From assembly GCA_000696115.1 (NCBI GenBank), contig JJOH01000098.1:1-64000 (forward strand): DNA of 64,000 nucleotides. The letters are read 5' to 3'. Within the stretch, counting starts at the first letter, position 1. Each line of letters starts with the position of its first letter. The notes under the pieces were generated by a model. That model worked only from the letters and a program-made list of their open reading frames with translations. It was not told where the DNA came from and did no database searches. The position numbers and the translations under genes are program-made. This document shows, piece after piece, positions 53,618 through 62,576 of the stretch. This DNA is from Streptomyces olindensis (lineage in GTDB: Bacteria > Actinomycetota > Actinomycetes > Streptomycetales > Streptomycetaceae).

Positions 53618-54909
53618 CAGCTGCGCCTGACGACACCGGTCTGCTCGGCCCCGGTTGGGCCGGGTCGGCGGCCGCGTCCGCCACGAGCGACGAGGCGTAT
53701 CTACGGGCGCTGCTCGACGCGGAGGCCGCCCTGACCCGGGCTCAGGCGGCGCTGGGGCTCGCCCCGGCCGAGGCGGCCACGGCGGTGACCGAGGCGGCCG
53801 GCTCCGACGGCTTCGACGTACGGTCCCTGGCCGGGCGGGCCCGCGCGGGCGGCAACCCCGTCATCCCCCTGGTCGCGGACCTCACGCAGGCCGTGGGTGA
53901 CGCGTACGGGCCCTACGTCCACCGGGGCGCGACCAGCCAGGACATCATGGACACGGCGACGATGCTGGTCGCGGCACGGACACTGGAGCCGGTCCTCTCC
54001 GATCTCGGCCGCACCGCGCGGGCGCTGTCCCGCCTGGCCGCCGAGCACCGTGACGCCGCGATGCCGGGGCGGACGCTCACCCAGCACGCCGTCCCGACCA
54101 CGTTCGGACTGAAGGCGGCCGGATGGCGGTCACTGGTCCTCGACGCGCGGGACCGGGTGCGGTCCGTGCGCGAGTCCCTGCCCGTCCAACTCGGCGGCGC
54201 GGCAGGAACGTTGGCGGCCTTCGGGGCGTACGGTGCGGACGATCCCACCGCGCTGCCGGTGGCGTACGCCCGCGAACTCGGCCTGCGGGCACCCGACCTG
54301 CCCTGGCACACCCTACGCACGCCCGTCGCCGATCTCGCCGGGTGCCTGGCGTTCACGGCGGGCGCGCTCGGCAAGATCGCCGTGGACGTCCTCACCCTGT
54401 CGCGCACCGAGATCGCCGAGGTCGCGGAGGGCGGCGGCGGGGGTTCGTCCGCCATGCCGCACAAGTCCAACCCCGTGCGGTCCACGCTCATCGTCTCCGC
54501 CGCGCGGCGGGCGCCGCAGCTCGCGGCCACGCTGTACGGGTCGCTGGCGGCCGAGGACGAGCGGCCGGCCGGGGCCTGGCACGCGGAGTGGGAGCCGCTG
54601 AGGGACCTGCTGCGGCTGGCCGGCGGGGCCGCCCGGGACGCCGTCGACCTGGCCGAGGGACTGCGGGTCAGGCCCGAGGCCATGCGCGCACACCTCGATC
54701 TCACGGGCGGGTCGATCGTCTCCGAGCGGCTGTCCGCCGAACTGGCCCCGGTGCTGGGCCGGGCCCGGGCCAAGGAACTCCTCACCCGGCTGGCCGCCGA
54801 GGGGCGCCCCCTCGCCGAGGCACCCGAGCTGGCGGACCTCGACCTCGACCCGACCCACTACACGGGCTCCGCGGGGGCCCTCACCGACCGTGCCCTGGAG
54901 CGACGTTGA
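53614..54909 (+). CDS. pcaB: 3-carboxy-cis,cis-muconate cycloisomerase
   Basis: A 431-residue member of the fumarase/aspartase superfamily. Signatures: GNPVIPLVADLTQAVGD, VHRGATSQDIMDTATMLVAA, and the superfamily loop GGGGGSSAMPHKSNPVRSTL carrying the catalytic Ser. It lactonises 3-carboxymuconate to gamma-carboxymuconolactone. GTG 53614 overlaps the pcaG stop; the stop overlaps the TTG start of pcaL. Confidence 0.93.
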   Translation: MTAAPDDTGLLGPGWAGSAAASATSDEAYLRALLDAEAALTRAQAALGLAPAEAATAVTEAAGSDGFDVRSLAGRARAGGNPVIPLVADLTQAVGDAYGPYVHRGATSQDIMDTATMLVAARTLEPVLSDLGRTARALSRLAAEHRDAAMPGRTLTQHAVPTTFGLKAAGWRSLVLDARDRVRSVRESLPVQLGGAAGTLAAFGAYGADDPTALPVAYARELGLRAPDLPWHTLRTPVADLAGCLAFTAGALGKIAVDVLTLSRTEIAEVAEGGGGGSSAMPHKSNPVRSTLIVSAARRAPQLAATLYGSLAAEDERPAGAWHAEWEPLRDLLRLAGGAARDAVDLAEGLRVRPEAMRAHLDLTGGSIVSERLSAELAPVLGRARAKELLTRLAAEGRPLAEAPELADLDLDPTHYTGSAGALTDRALERR

Positions 54910-56027
54910 CCCTGCTGAACCACCGTGCCGAAGGGCCCGCCACCGCGCCGCCCCTGCTGCTCGGCCCCTCCCTCGGCACCTCGTACGCCCTGTGGGACGA
55001 GGTGGCGCCCGAGCTGTCGATCACGCACCGGGTGGTGCGCTGGGACCTGCCGGGGCACGGCGGTTCCGCGGCGGATCTCATCGCGGCGGGTGCGACGGTG
55101 GACGACCTCGCCGCCCTGGTGCTGGCGCTCGCCGACTCGCTCGGGATCGAGCGGTTCGCGTACGCGGGCGTGTCACTGGGCGGGGCCGTGGGGCTGCACC
55201 TCGCGGTGCACCACCCGCGGCGGCTGTCGTCGCTGGCCGTGATCTGCTCCTCCGCTCACTTCAACGGATCCAAACCATGGGAGGAGCGGGCCGCGCTGGT
55301 GCGGCGGGAAGGGCTGGCCGGGCTGGCGGAGAACGCGGACGCCCGCTGGTTCACGTCCGGGTTCACCGTGCCGCGGCTGGTGGACGACCACCGCCGCGCC
55401 GACCCGGACGCGTACGCCGCCTGCTGCGACGCGCTCGCCGCGTTCGATCTGCGGGACCGGCTGGCCGAGATCGCCGTGCCGACCCTGCTGGTCGCCGGCC
55501 GCGACGACCCCGCGACACCGCCCGCGCACCTGCGGGAGATCGCCGACGCGGTGCCGGGCGCGGCGCTCGTCGAGATCCCCGGCGCCTCGCACCTGGCGCC
55601 CGCGCAGTGCCCGGAGGCGGTACTGACCGCGCTCCGCGCCCATCTGGGTGGGCCGGGCGGACGCGGGATGGAGGTGCGGCGCGAGGTCCTCGGCGACGCG
55701 CACGTCGACCGGGCCCAGGCCCGGCAGACGCCCTTCACGGCCCGCTTCCAGGACTTCATCTCGCGCTACGCCTGGGGTGAGATCTGGACCGATCCGACGC
55801 TGTCGCGCCGCGAGCGCAGCATGATCACCCTCACCGCGCTGGTCGCGCACGGCCACTACGACGAGCTGGCCATGCACGTGCGGGCGGCCCGCCGCAACGG
55901 GCTCACCCCCGAGGAGATCGGCGCGGTGCTGCTGCAGACGGCGGTGTACTGCGGGGTGCCGGCGGCGAACTCGGCGTTCGCCGCGGCCCAGCGGGTGCTG
56001 GCCGAGGAGGACTCCACCGGAGGGTGA
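54906..56027 (+). CDS. pcaL: Fused 3-oxoadipate enol-lactonase / 4-carboxymuconolactone decarboxylase
   Basis: A 373-residue fusion. Residues 1-250 are PcaD, an alpha/beta hydrolase with nucleophile Ser in YAGVSLGGAVG, acid in VAGRDDPATPP and His in PGASHLAPAQ. Residues about 255-373 are PcaC, with GDAHVDRAQARQTPFTARFQ, WTDPTLSRRERSMITLTAL and LHxR-like MHVRAARRNGLTPEEI. It decarboxylates carboxymuconolactone and hydrolyses the enol-lactone to 3-oxoadipate. This PcaD-PcaC fusion is known in Streptomyces and Rhodococcus. The start is TTG 54906, overlapping the pcaB TGA (TTGA). Confidence 0.93.
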   Translation: MTLLNHRAEGPATAPPLLLGPSLGTSYALWDEVAPELSITHRVVRWDLPGHGGSAADLIAAGATVDDLAALVLALADSLGIERFAYAGVSLGGAVGLHLAVHHPRRLSSLAVICSSAHFNGSKPWEERAALVRREGLAGLAENADARWFTSGFTVPRLVDDHRRADPDAYAACCDALAAFDLRDRLAEIAVPTLLVAGRDDPATPPAHLREIADAVPGAALVEIPGASHLAPAQCPEAVLTALRAHLGGPGGRGMEVRREVLGDAHVDRAQARQTPFTARFQDFISRYAWGEIWTDPTLSRRERSMITLTALVAHGHYDELAMHVRAARRNGLTPEEIGAVLLQTAVYCGVPAANSAFAAAQRVLAEEDSTGG

Positions 56028-56078
56028 CCCTGCCGGTCGTAGCCTCGGCGGTGGCTCGCTCGGACGCGCACGCGTGCC

Positions 56079-56084
56079 TACGGT
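56079..56084 (+). promoter_or_regulatory. -10 element TACGGT, leaderless start of the SDR gene
   Basis: TACGGT is 6 nt before ATG 56091 with no ribosome-binding site, so the SDR gene is probably transcribed independently of the pca operon. Confidence 0.45.
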
Positions 56085-56090
56085 GGGGAC

Positions 56091-56882
56091 ATGTCGACCA
56101 TCCTGATCACCGGTGCCACCTCGGGTCTCGGCCGGTACGTCGCCTCCGAACTGGTCCGCTCGGGGCATGTCGTCCTCGTCCACGGCCGGGACGCGGACCG
56201 CACCGAGCGGCTGGCCGAGGAGCTGCGGACCGAGGGGGACGCCGAGGCGTTCGTCGCCGACCTGGCCTCGCTGACGCAGGTGCGGGAGCTGGCCGGGCAT
56301 GTCGCCGACGCCCATCCCGAGCTCGACGTACTGGTCAACAACGCGGGCGTGGGATTCGGGGCGCCCGGGGCGGGCCGTGAGCTGAGCGCCGACGGGCACG
56401 AGCTGCGGCTCGCGGTCAACTACCTGGCGCCGGTCGTGCTGACCCGGGCCCTGCTGCCGGTGCTGCGGGCGAACGCGCCGGCCCGGATCGTCAACGTCGG
56501 CTCGGCCGGTCAGGAACCCCTCTCCTTCGACGACCCCGAGTTCAGCCGCGGCTACGACGGCGTCTCGGCGTACTGCCGCAGCAAGTTCGCGCTCGCCGCG
56601 CACACCTTCGCGCTCGCCGAGGAACTGGACGGCACCGGTGTCTCGGTGAACGTGCTGCACCCGGCGACCTACATGGACACGGCGATGGTCCGCGAGGCGG
56701 AGGTCTCGCCGTGGAACACGGTCGCCGACGGGGCGGCGGGGGTGCTGGCCCTGGCCACGCGGGAGCCCGGCAGCGGCCGGTACTTCGACGGGACGCGTCC
56801 GGCACGGGCCCATGAAGCCGCGTACGACCCGGGTGTGCGGGCGCGGCTGGCGGCGGTGACGGAGCAGTTGGTGCGCGCCTGA
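56091..56882 (+). CDS. Short-chain dehydrogenase/reductase (SDR)
   Basis: A 263-residue classical-type SDR. Cofactor motif TGATSGLGR at residues 7-15 with HGRD, favouring NADP; NNAGVGFG; catalytic Ser in IVNVGSAGQ and YCRSK with Tyr and Lys. The loop MDTAMVREAEVSPWN shapes the substrate pocket. The substrate is unknown. It follows pcaL by 63 nt in the same direction but has its own leaderless promoter. It converges on the LAL-like ATPase gene, 18 nt apart. Confidence 0.9.
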   Translation: MSTILITGATSGLGRYVASELVRSGHVVLVHGRDADRTERLAEELRTEGDAEAFVADLASLTQVRELAGHVADAHPELDVLVNNAGVGFGAPGAGRELSADGHELRLAVNYLAPVVLTRALLPVLRANAPARIVNVGSAGQEPLSFDDPEFSRGYDGVSAYCRSKFALAAHTFALAEELDGTGVSVNVLHPATYMDTAMVREAEVSPWNTVADGAAGVLALATREPGSGRYFDGTRPARAHEAAYDPGVRARLAAVTEQLVRA

Positions 56883-56900
56883 GTCACCGGGGTGCGGTGC

Positions 56901-59579
56901 TCAGCGCGGCCCGGCGCCCGACTCCAGTTCCGCGCGGGCCCGGGCCGCGAGTCCGTCCGCGCCGCACGAGACCGCCAGGTCAAGGCCGCGCCGGAGGTCG
57001 GCCACCGAGCGGGCGGCGATGCCGTACTCGATGCGGGCCGCCGCGTGCTCGTACTGGCAGGGCGAGGCCTCCAGGTAGGTGACGGCCTGGCCGGCGAGCC
57101 GGACCGCGCGCTGGCCGGTCTCCAGGGCGGCGGCGCAGCGCAGGGCCTCCCCTATGGCGGTGTCCGTGCCGAAACGCTCGGCCTGGCGGCGGACGTCGAC
57201 GGCGAGCCGGGCGGCGCGGGCCGGGTCCTCGGTGGCGAGGGCGCGGGCGAGGTCGGCCGCCCAGGGGACGAGCACCGGGTTGTGGTGGCCGCGCGCTGCC
57301 GCCGCCTTCTCGGCGGCCTCCAGTTCGTTGACGCCGTCCTTGACGCGGCCGACGGCCAGCAGCAGCCGGCCGCGCACCGTCCGTGGATCCGGAAGCACTA
57401 TGGTCGACGGGTAGGGCGGGGCGAAGCCATACCGTTCGGCGACGTCCCAGGCCTCGTCGACATGACCGCGGGCGAGCAGCGTGTCGACGAGATTGCAGAT
57501 GACGGTCCAGTACAGGGGCAGCCCGCGGCCGACGCGCTCGGCGAGAGGCAGCGCCTCACGCAGGGACTGTTCCGCATCCCTGAGGCGGCCGCGCCTGCGG
57601 TGTGCGACGCCGACATAGGCGTGTGCGAGGGCGAGGTGCCCGCCGGTCCAGCCGGCGATCTCGTAGGCGCGCACGGCATCGTTGAAGAGGTTTTCGGCGC
57701 GGTCGAGGCGGTCGGTGTAGGCGTACGCGTTGGCCAGCATCAGCTCGATGCCCCACTCGGTGCCGGTCCAGCCGAGCCCGGAAGCCAGGCGGCCATTGAC
57801 GAGAGTACGGTCGCACAGCTCAACGACCTCCTCGGCGTTCTCGCCGTGCATCAGGGCGTCGAAGCCGCGCAGGATGAGCAACGCCCGTTCGGAGTTGTCG
57901 CGGCCGGTGCAGGTCCGCGCGAGTTCGGCAAGGCGCTCGGAGCGGCCCGGTGAGGCGACCTCGTCGGCGTGGATCCCCTCCCACATCAGGCGCACGGCCT
58001 CCAGCCGTATCCGGGCGGGCCCGGGGTCGAGCCGGGCCATCTCGGCCTCGACCGTGCGGACGGCCTCCTCGAGCTCGTCGTTGTGGACCAGCGCCTGCGA
58101 GAGGCGGACGACGGCGTTCACCCGGTCGTCGCCATCCAGGCCGGGCATGCCGAGCGCCGCCCGCAGGTGGCCGATCGTCCTGCCGGGCGTGATCAGGAGG
58201 GTGGCGAAACCCAGTTCGCAGAGGACCTGCGCCCGGACGTCGGGCCGGGGCGGTTCTTCCAGGGCGCGCTCCAGGCAGCGGCGGGCGGCGTCGGGGGCAC
58301 CGACGGCGAGGTGCTCGCGGGCCGCCTCCCGCAGTTGCCCGACGAGTTCCTCGTCGTCGTCAGGGTGGACTTCGAGGAGGTGACGGGCGGCGGCCGCGGC
58401 GCCGTGGCCCTCGTCGGTGACGATGCGGGCGGCGATGCCGTGCATGGCGGTGCGCAGGGCGTCCGGGATGGAGTTGTAGACGGCGGTGGCGATCAGCGGG
58501 TGGACGAACTCCAGGGCGCCGTCGGCGGTGCGGCCGGTCGCCGGGCCGGGTGCGGTGAGGATGCGGGCGGTGCGCAGCAGTTCGGCGCAGCGGCGGGCGT
58601 CGTCGGGCTTCAGAGTGGCTAGCTTGGCGACCAGGTCGACGGAGATGCCGGTGCCGAGGATGGCGGCGGCCCAGGCGAACCTGGTCGCGTCGATGCCGAG
58701 TCCCTCAAGCCGGGCGACCAGGCCGCCGCCGCGGGCCGAGCGGTTCAGCTCGCGCAGTTCCCCGGCCCGGGCCTCGACCGGTTCGAGGTCGCTGTCCTGC
58801 ACCTTGGCGAGAAGTTCGACGGTGTCGTAGGGGTTGCCGGCGGTGACGGCCCAGACCTCGCGGCAGAACGCGGCGTCTACGTGCTCGCCCAGGGTGGCGC
58901 GGGTGAGTCCGGCCGCCGCGTCCGGGGTGAGGGCACTGAGGGTCGTGACGGGGCCGTCCGCGGCGGCGGCGACGGCGTCGAGGAAGCGGGCGCTCGCGCC
59001 GGAGACCTCGCCCGGTCGGCGGGTGACGACGACCAGGACGGACATCTCGTCGAGGCGGTCGGCGAGCGCGGCGAGCCAGTGCAGGGTCTCCTGGTCGGCC
59101 CAGTGGGCGTCGTCGATGAGCAGCACCAGCGGCCATTCCCGGCGGGAGAGCCGGCGCACGGCGGCGACCAGGCCGTCGCACACGCCCTGCGGGTCGGCCT
59201 GCCGGTCTCCGGGGTCCGCGATGCCGAGGGCGGGGCCGGCGATGTCGTACCAGTCCCCGAGGTACTCGCGGGCCTCCTCGGGCAGCATCGACACGAGCGC
59301 CGGTTGCAGTAACTGCCGTACGACGTTGAAGGGAACGGACCGGAGGGTCTCGCCGCCGCGTGCCGACCAGACGGTGCAGCCGCGCGCCTCGGCGATGCGG
59401 CGGCTTTCGGCCAGCAGTGCCGTCTTGCCGAGTCCGGCCTCGCCGCGGAAGACGAGCAGTCCGCCGGACGAGGAGCGGTCCGCGCACAGGCTGTCGACCG
59501 CCCGCGTGACGGCGGCGACTTCCTCGTCGCGCTCCCAGAGGGAAGCCGAGGCGGCGGCCGTGGGCCGTACCTCCGTCAT
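56901..59579 (-). CDS. LAL-type STAND ATPase lacking a C-terminal LuxR HTH, TTA-containing
   Basis: An 892-residue protein like the large ATP-binding LuxR (LAL) regulators. Walker A GEAGLGKT is at residues 46-53; Walker B LVLLIDDAHWAD near 135; then winged-helix and TPR-like helical repeats to the end (LAHAYVGVAHRRRGRLRDAE, AARARAELESGAGPR). In LAL regulators the next residues would be the HTH (LTPSERRVAELA-like); here a stop occurs instead, and only 18 nt separate it from the SDR gene. It may work through protein contacts or be a truncated regulator. Codon 90 (59312-59310) is TTA. AGGTAAC precedes ATG 59579. A palindrome lies at its promoter. Confidence 0.85.
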   Translation of the reverse strand: MTEVRPTAAASASLWERDEEVAAVTRAVDSLCADRSSSGGLLVFRGEAGLGKTALLAESRRIAEARGCTVWSARGGETLRSVPFNVVRQLLQPALVSMLPEEAREYLGDWYDIAGPALGIADPGDRQADPQGVCDGLVAAVRRLSRREWPLVLLIDDAHWADQETLHWLAALADRLDEMSVLVVVTRRPGEVSGASARFLDAVAAAADGPVTTLSALTPDAAAGLTRATLGEHVDAAFCREVWAVTAGNPYDTVELLAKVQDSDLEPVEARAGELRELNRSARGGGLVARLEGLGIDATRFAWAAAILGTGISVDLVAKLATLKPDDARRCAELLRTARILTAPGPATGRTADGALEFVHPLIATAVYNSIPDALRTAMHGIAARIVTDEGHGAAAAARHLLEVHPDDDEELVGQLREAAREHLAVGAPDAARRCLERALEEPPRPDVRAQVLCELGFATLLITPGRTIGHLRAALGMPGLDGDDRVNAVVRLSQALVHNDELEEAVRTVEAEMARLDPGPARIRLEAVRLMWEGIHADEVASPGRSERLAELARTCTGRDNSERALLILRGFDALMHGENAEEVVELCDRTLVNGRLASGLGWTGTEWGIELMLANAYAYTDRLDRAENLFNDAVRAYEIAGWTGGHLALAHAYVGVAHRRRGRLRDAEQSLREALPLAERVGRGLPLYWTVICNLVDTLLARGHVDEAWDVAERYGFAPPYPSTIVLPDPRTVRGRLLLAVGRVKDGVNELEAAEKAAAARGHHNPVLVPWAADLARALATEDPARAARLAVDVRRQAERFGTDTAIGEALRCAAALETGQRAVRLAGQAVTYLEASPCQYEHAAARIEYGIAARSVADLRRGLDLAVSCGADGLAARARAELESGAGPR

Positions 59580-59605
59580 CCCGTTACCTCCCCAAGTCGC
59601 CCGAA

Positions 59606-59621
59606 CGACGTCCAGACGTCG
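59606..59621. promoter_or_regulatory. Inverted repeat at the LAL-like gene promoter
   Basis: CGACGTC-CA-GACGTCG has perfect 7-bp arms. On the minus strand TACGCT, a possible -10 box, lies just upstream, so the palindrome would cover the transcription start. It ends about 27 nt from the ATG. Confidence 0.55.
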
Positions 59622-59829
59622 AGCGTAGCCGTCCGATTGCCTGAGTGGAGGAGGGTCGGGGCACCTGTTGCCGTGACGGGTGACACCGGGTACGGCCGAA
59701 CGACGCGTCCGGCCCGCCACCAGCCGTCTTCGGGTCAACGGCGTGCAATTGCAAGGGAGGTGACGGTCATTCACCGTGGCGGCGGGACATGCGCGGCTCG
59801 GCGGGCGCCGGTCGGAGGGTCGGTGGGTC

Positions 59830-60072
59830 GGTGGGCGGTTTCACGGGTGGTACGAGTTCGGCGTCCACGGCTGCTGCACGGCGATCAGCGCGGCGCGGTC
59901 CTTCACGCCGGAGGGCGGCAGCGGGGTCGAGGGACTGGTGCAGGCGTACGCGTCGTTCGCGCTCGCGTTCTTCCTCCGTCCCGTCGGGGCGGCGCTTTTC
60001 GGCCCGGCGGCCGGGCCCCCTGTCGAGTTGGTACCGGGGGTGGCGGTGTCGGCGCGGCGGCTCGCGGAATGA
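59830..60072 (+). pseudogene. Remnant of an MFS (metabolite:H+ symporter/proline-betaine type) transporter N-terminus
   Basis: Frame +1 reads GWYEFGVHGCCTAISAARSF, TPEGGSGVEGLVQAYASFAL and AFFLRPVGAALFG. This matches the first two membrane segments of the MHS/proline-betaine permease group (WYEFGVYGY...FAVGFLxRPxGxxxFG). Normal partners (GDRxGR loop and the other ten segments) are missing; the frame soon loses similarity and stops at 60072. It lies in the 546-bp gap between the LAL-like and DUF2510 genes, the only long gap here, and is best read as a decayed, mostly deleted gene. The rest of the gap shows nothing else beyond a possible RBS near 59755. Confidence 0.65.
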
Positions 60073-60113
60073 CCGAGTCCGGCTCCTCTCATGCCTCTTT
60101 CACCGACGCCTCA

Positions 60114-60119
60114 TACGGT
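60114..60119 (+). promoter_or_regulatory. -10 element TACGGT, leaderless start of the DUF2510 gene
   Basis: TACGGT is 6 nt before ATG 60126; no ribosome-binding site other than the G-run. It is the third copy of this exact arrangement in the window. Confidence 0.45.
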
Positions 60120-60125
60120 GGGGGC

Positions 60126-61745
60126 ATGACGCAGGAGACGCCTCCCGGGTGGTACCCCGACCCCGGACAGACAACTGACGGGCCCGCCACGGAACGCTGG
60201 TGGGACGGCAAGGCCTGGACGGACCGCATCCGCCCGGCGCAGCCGCCCGCGAACTGGGGTCCCCCGACAGCGGGGGCCTCAGCGGCGGATCCGGCCCCTG
60301 GCACGATGCCGCCGAGCGCCTCGACACCCACGGGACAGCCGAGCACTGCCGACCGGCCGACCGGCTCGGCCCAGCAGGGACCCGGGCAGCCGACCGACGC
60401 CGGGGCAGCACCGGGTGGTGCCGGGCGGCCGGGAGATGCCGGAGAACCGGACGCCGCGGGACAGCCGCCCGGCGCGGGGCAGTCGGAGGGCGGACAACCG
60501 GCCGACGCCGGGCCGGCGGGAGCACCCGGGCATCCAGGCGGTGCCGGACAGCCGACCGGCCCGGGCGTCCCAGGAGCACCCGCGTATCCAGGTGGTGCCA
60601 CGCAGTCGACCGGCCCGGGCTCCCCGGGAGCACCCGGGTACCCGAGCGGTGCCGGGCAGCCCGGAGTCGCCGGACATCCCGGGGGCCCTGGGCACACGGA
60701 AGCCGCCGGGTCGACCGGCGGCGTCGGGTATCCGGCGGCCACCGGGCACGCAGCCGACGCCGGGTATCCGGCAACCGCCGGGCCGGCAGGGGGCGTCGGG
60801 TATCCGGCAGCCGTCGGCAACGCGGCCGGTGTCGGGTACCCGCCCGGGCCCGGGTATCCGGCAGGCGGGTACCCCGCCTACCCCGCCGCGCCCCCGGCCG
60901 GGCAGGGGCGGCGGTTGCGGACCGGGATAGCCGTGGGGGTGGCCGTCGTCGTGCTCGCCAGCATCGGTGTCGGCGTGTACGCGCTGACCGACAACGGCGG
61001 TTCGGGTGGCGGTACCGCCTCCTCCCAGGGACCGGGCGGCCAGGGCGGCCAGGGCGGGCCGTTCGGAGGGCCGGGCGGAACCGGGGGTTCCGGTGGGTCC
61101 GGCGGATCCGGGGGGTCCGGCGGTCCTGGGGACTCCGGTGGCTCCGGTGGGTCCGGCGGCTCCGGTGGTCAGAGTCCGCAGCCCGGTCGGCCCGAGCAGT
61201 CCGAGCCGCCGAAGGTGCGGAGCGGGTCCGTGACCGACGCGGTCAGCGGGATCAGCCTGCCGATCCCGAAGGGGTGGTACGGCCAGGAGCTCACGGTCGG
61301 AGCGCAGGTGACGTCCGACGACTCCTACAAGTGCCCCGGCGACACCTCCTCGACCTGCACCAAGGGCGGCGCGTACTCGGCACCGGCGCTCGCCCTCGGC
61401 ACCAGGGGCGACACCGCCGAGGAGATCGCCAAGGCGGACATCGCGGCGAACGCCGAGGAGTCCTACGGCGGCAAGTCCTACGGCGGCATCACCTCCCACG
61501 ACGTGCTGGCCTCCGAGACGGTGACCGTCGCCGGGCAGAAGGGCTACCTGGTCCGCTGGAAGGCCGTCACGAGCAAGGGCGCCGACGGCATCGTGGAGTC
61601 GCTCGCGTTCCCCTCCCCGGCGAACGCGCGGCAGATGGTCGTCGTCCGCTTCGGCGTCGACGCCGACCAGAAGGAGTCCGTCCTCGACGAGATCACCAAG
61701 GGCATCAAGGTGTCGACGGGCGGCGGCAACGGCCAGGACGTCTGA
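60126..61745 (+). CDS. DUF2510 membrane protein with long Gly/Pro/Ala-rich region
   Basis: A 539-residue protein. Residues 3-42 are DUF2510 (PGWYPDPG....RWWDGKAWTDR). Residues about 45-260 are low complexity with degenerate short repeats such as PGAPGYPSGAGQ and GVGYPA. One membrane span is at about 265-287 (TGIAVGVAVVVLASIGVGVY). A GGSGGSGG linker to about 350 leads to an outside domain (SGISLPIPKGWYGQEL, CPGDTSSTC with a Cys pair, ADIAANAEESYGG). Function is unknown; DUF2510 often marks membrane proteins with N-terminus inside. The frame is open far upstream, but ATG 60126 has the leaderless promoter and begins the domain. Confidence 0.85.
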   Translation: MTQETPPGWYPDPGQTTDGPATERWWDGKAWTDRIRPAQPPANWGPPTAGASAADPAPGTMPPSASTPTGQPSTADRPTGSAQQGPGQPTDAGAAPGGAGRPGDAGEPDAAGQPPGAGQSEGGQPADAGPAGAPGHPGGAGQPTGPGVPGAPAYPGGATQSTGPGSPGAPGYPSGAGQPGVAGHPGGPGHTEAAGSTGGVGYPAATGHAADAGYPATAGPAGGVGYPAAVGNAAGVGYPPGPGYPAGGYPAYPAAPPAGQGRRLRTGIAVGVAVVVLASIGVGVYALTDNGGSGGGTASSQGPGGQGGQGGPFGGPGGTGGSGGSGGSGGSGGPGDSGGSGGSGGSGGQSPQPGRPEQSEPPKVRSGSVTDAVSGISLPIPKGWYGQELTVGAQVTSDDSYKCPGDTSSTCTKGGAYSAPALALGTRGDTAEEIAKADIAANAEESYGGKSYGGITSHDVLASETVTVAGQKGYLVRWKAVTSKGADGIVESLAFPSPANARQMVVVRFGVDADQKESVLDEITKGIKVSTGGGNGQDV

Positions 61746-61774
61746 TCCGTCCGGGGCGCTCCCCCGAACCCGGT

Positions 61775-61823
61775 CGGCCGGGTGGGGCGCCCCCGCCGCT
61801 CACGGGGGAACCCCACCCGGCCG
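61775..61823. terminator. Large nested hairpin terminator
   Basis: CGGCCGGGTGGGG (61775-61787) pairs perfectly with 61811-61823, and an inner 6-bp stem CCCCCG/CGGGGG (61790-61795, 61803-61808) nests inside. It lies between the convergent DUF2510 and TetR genes. Confidence 0.75.
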
Positions 61824-61904
61824 GGGGGTGCGCGCCGCCCCCGTCCCCACGGGTCGGCGCGGTCGGGTCACCGTCCGGTCATCCGGCGGACGGCGGCCCG
61901 GGTC

Positions 61905-62513
61905 TCAGGTCAGGCCCAGCGCGGGCAGCACGGCGGCCTCCACGAAACGCACCAGGTAGTCCGGGTCGGCCGGTTCGCCCTCCAGCACGGGCCGCAGGCG
62001 CAGCACGCCGAGCATCTGCGCCGGGATGTACTCCAGCGCCGGGTGGTCCGCCGGCACCTCCCCCCGCTCGACCCCGCGCCGGACGATCCCCTGCAACGCG
62101 GCGATCTCCGGCTCGACCACCGCCTCGCGCAGTGCGCACTGCAGTTCCGGGTCCTGGGTGGCGGCGTGGGCGAGCGCCTGGAGGAGTTTGGTGTCCCGGC
62201 CCGACAGGTCGCCCATGGCCCGCGCCGCGGCGCGCAGATCGTCGGCCAGCGAGCCGGTGTCGACGCAGCGCGTCCGCCGGTGCGAGCGCAGCGCCGCCGC
62301 CACGAACTGCGGCTTGGTCTTCCACTGACGGTAGAGCGTGGACTTGCTGCACCGGGTGCTGGCGGCGATCCCCTCCATGGTCAGGGAGTCGTAGCCGCAC
62401 TCGCGGAGCTGCTCCAGCACGGCGTCGAAGAACTCCTGCTCACGCTCCGGCGTGATCTTGGAGCGGCGCGAGGAACCGACCTGCCCGGGTCGGTCCGCAG
62501 CCTGCGACGTCAT
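61905..62513 (-). CDS. TetR-family transcriptional regulator
   Basis: A 202-residue TetR protein. The N-terminal HTH spans about residues 20-66: ITPEREQEFFDAVLEQLREC, YDSLTMEGIAASTRCSKSTL and YRQWKTKPQFVAAAL. The C-terminal TetR_C-like ligand domain (RDTKLLQALAHAATQDPELQ, PADHPALEYIPAQMLGVLRL) matches the group ending in LLRRxxxG-type helices. It is divergent from a PAP2 membrane protein gene; five evenly spaced operator-like palindromes lie between them, so it probably represses that pair of genes and itself. Confidence 0.9.
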   Translation of the reverse strand: MTSQAADRPGQVGSSRRSKITPEREQEFFDAVLEQLRECGYDSLTMEGIAASTRCSKSTLYRQWKTKPQFVAAALRSHRRTRCVDTGSLADDLRAAARAMGDLSGRDTKLLQALAHAATQDPELQCALREAVVEPEIAALQGIVRRGVERGEVPADHPALEYIPAQMLGVLRLRPVLEGEPADPDYLVRFVEAAVLPALGLT

Positions 62514-62576
62514 GGGCGGTGCTCCTGGCCTTCGTCGGGCGGCCGGAAAATTCCCGGCCGGCGGTGTGTCGTACGT

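Noticed and set aside
61030..61165. Possible CRISPR-like or VNTR array from the repeated gctccggtgg/ggtccggcgg units
   Set aside because: These are short coding repeats for a Gly-Ser linker in frame with the DUF2510 protein; there are no spacers.
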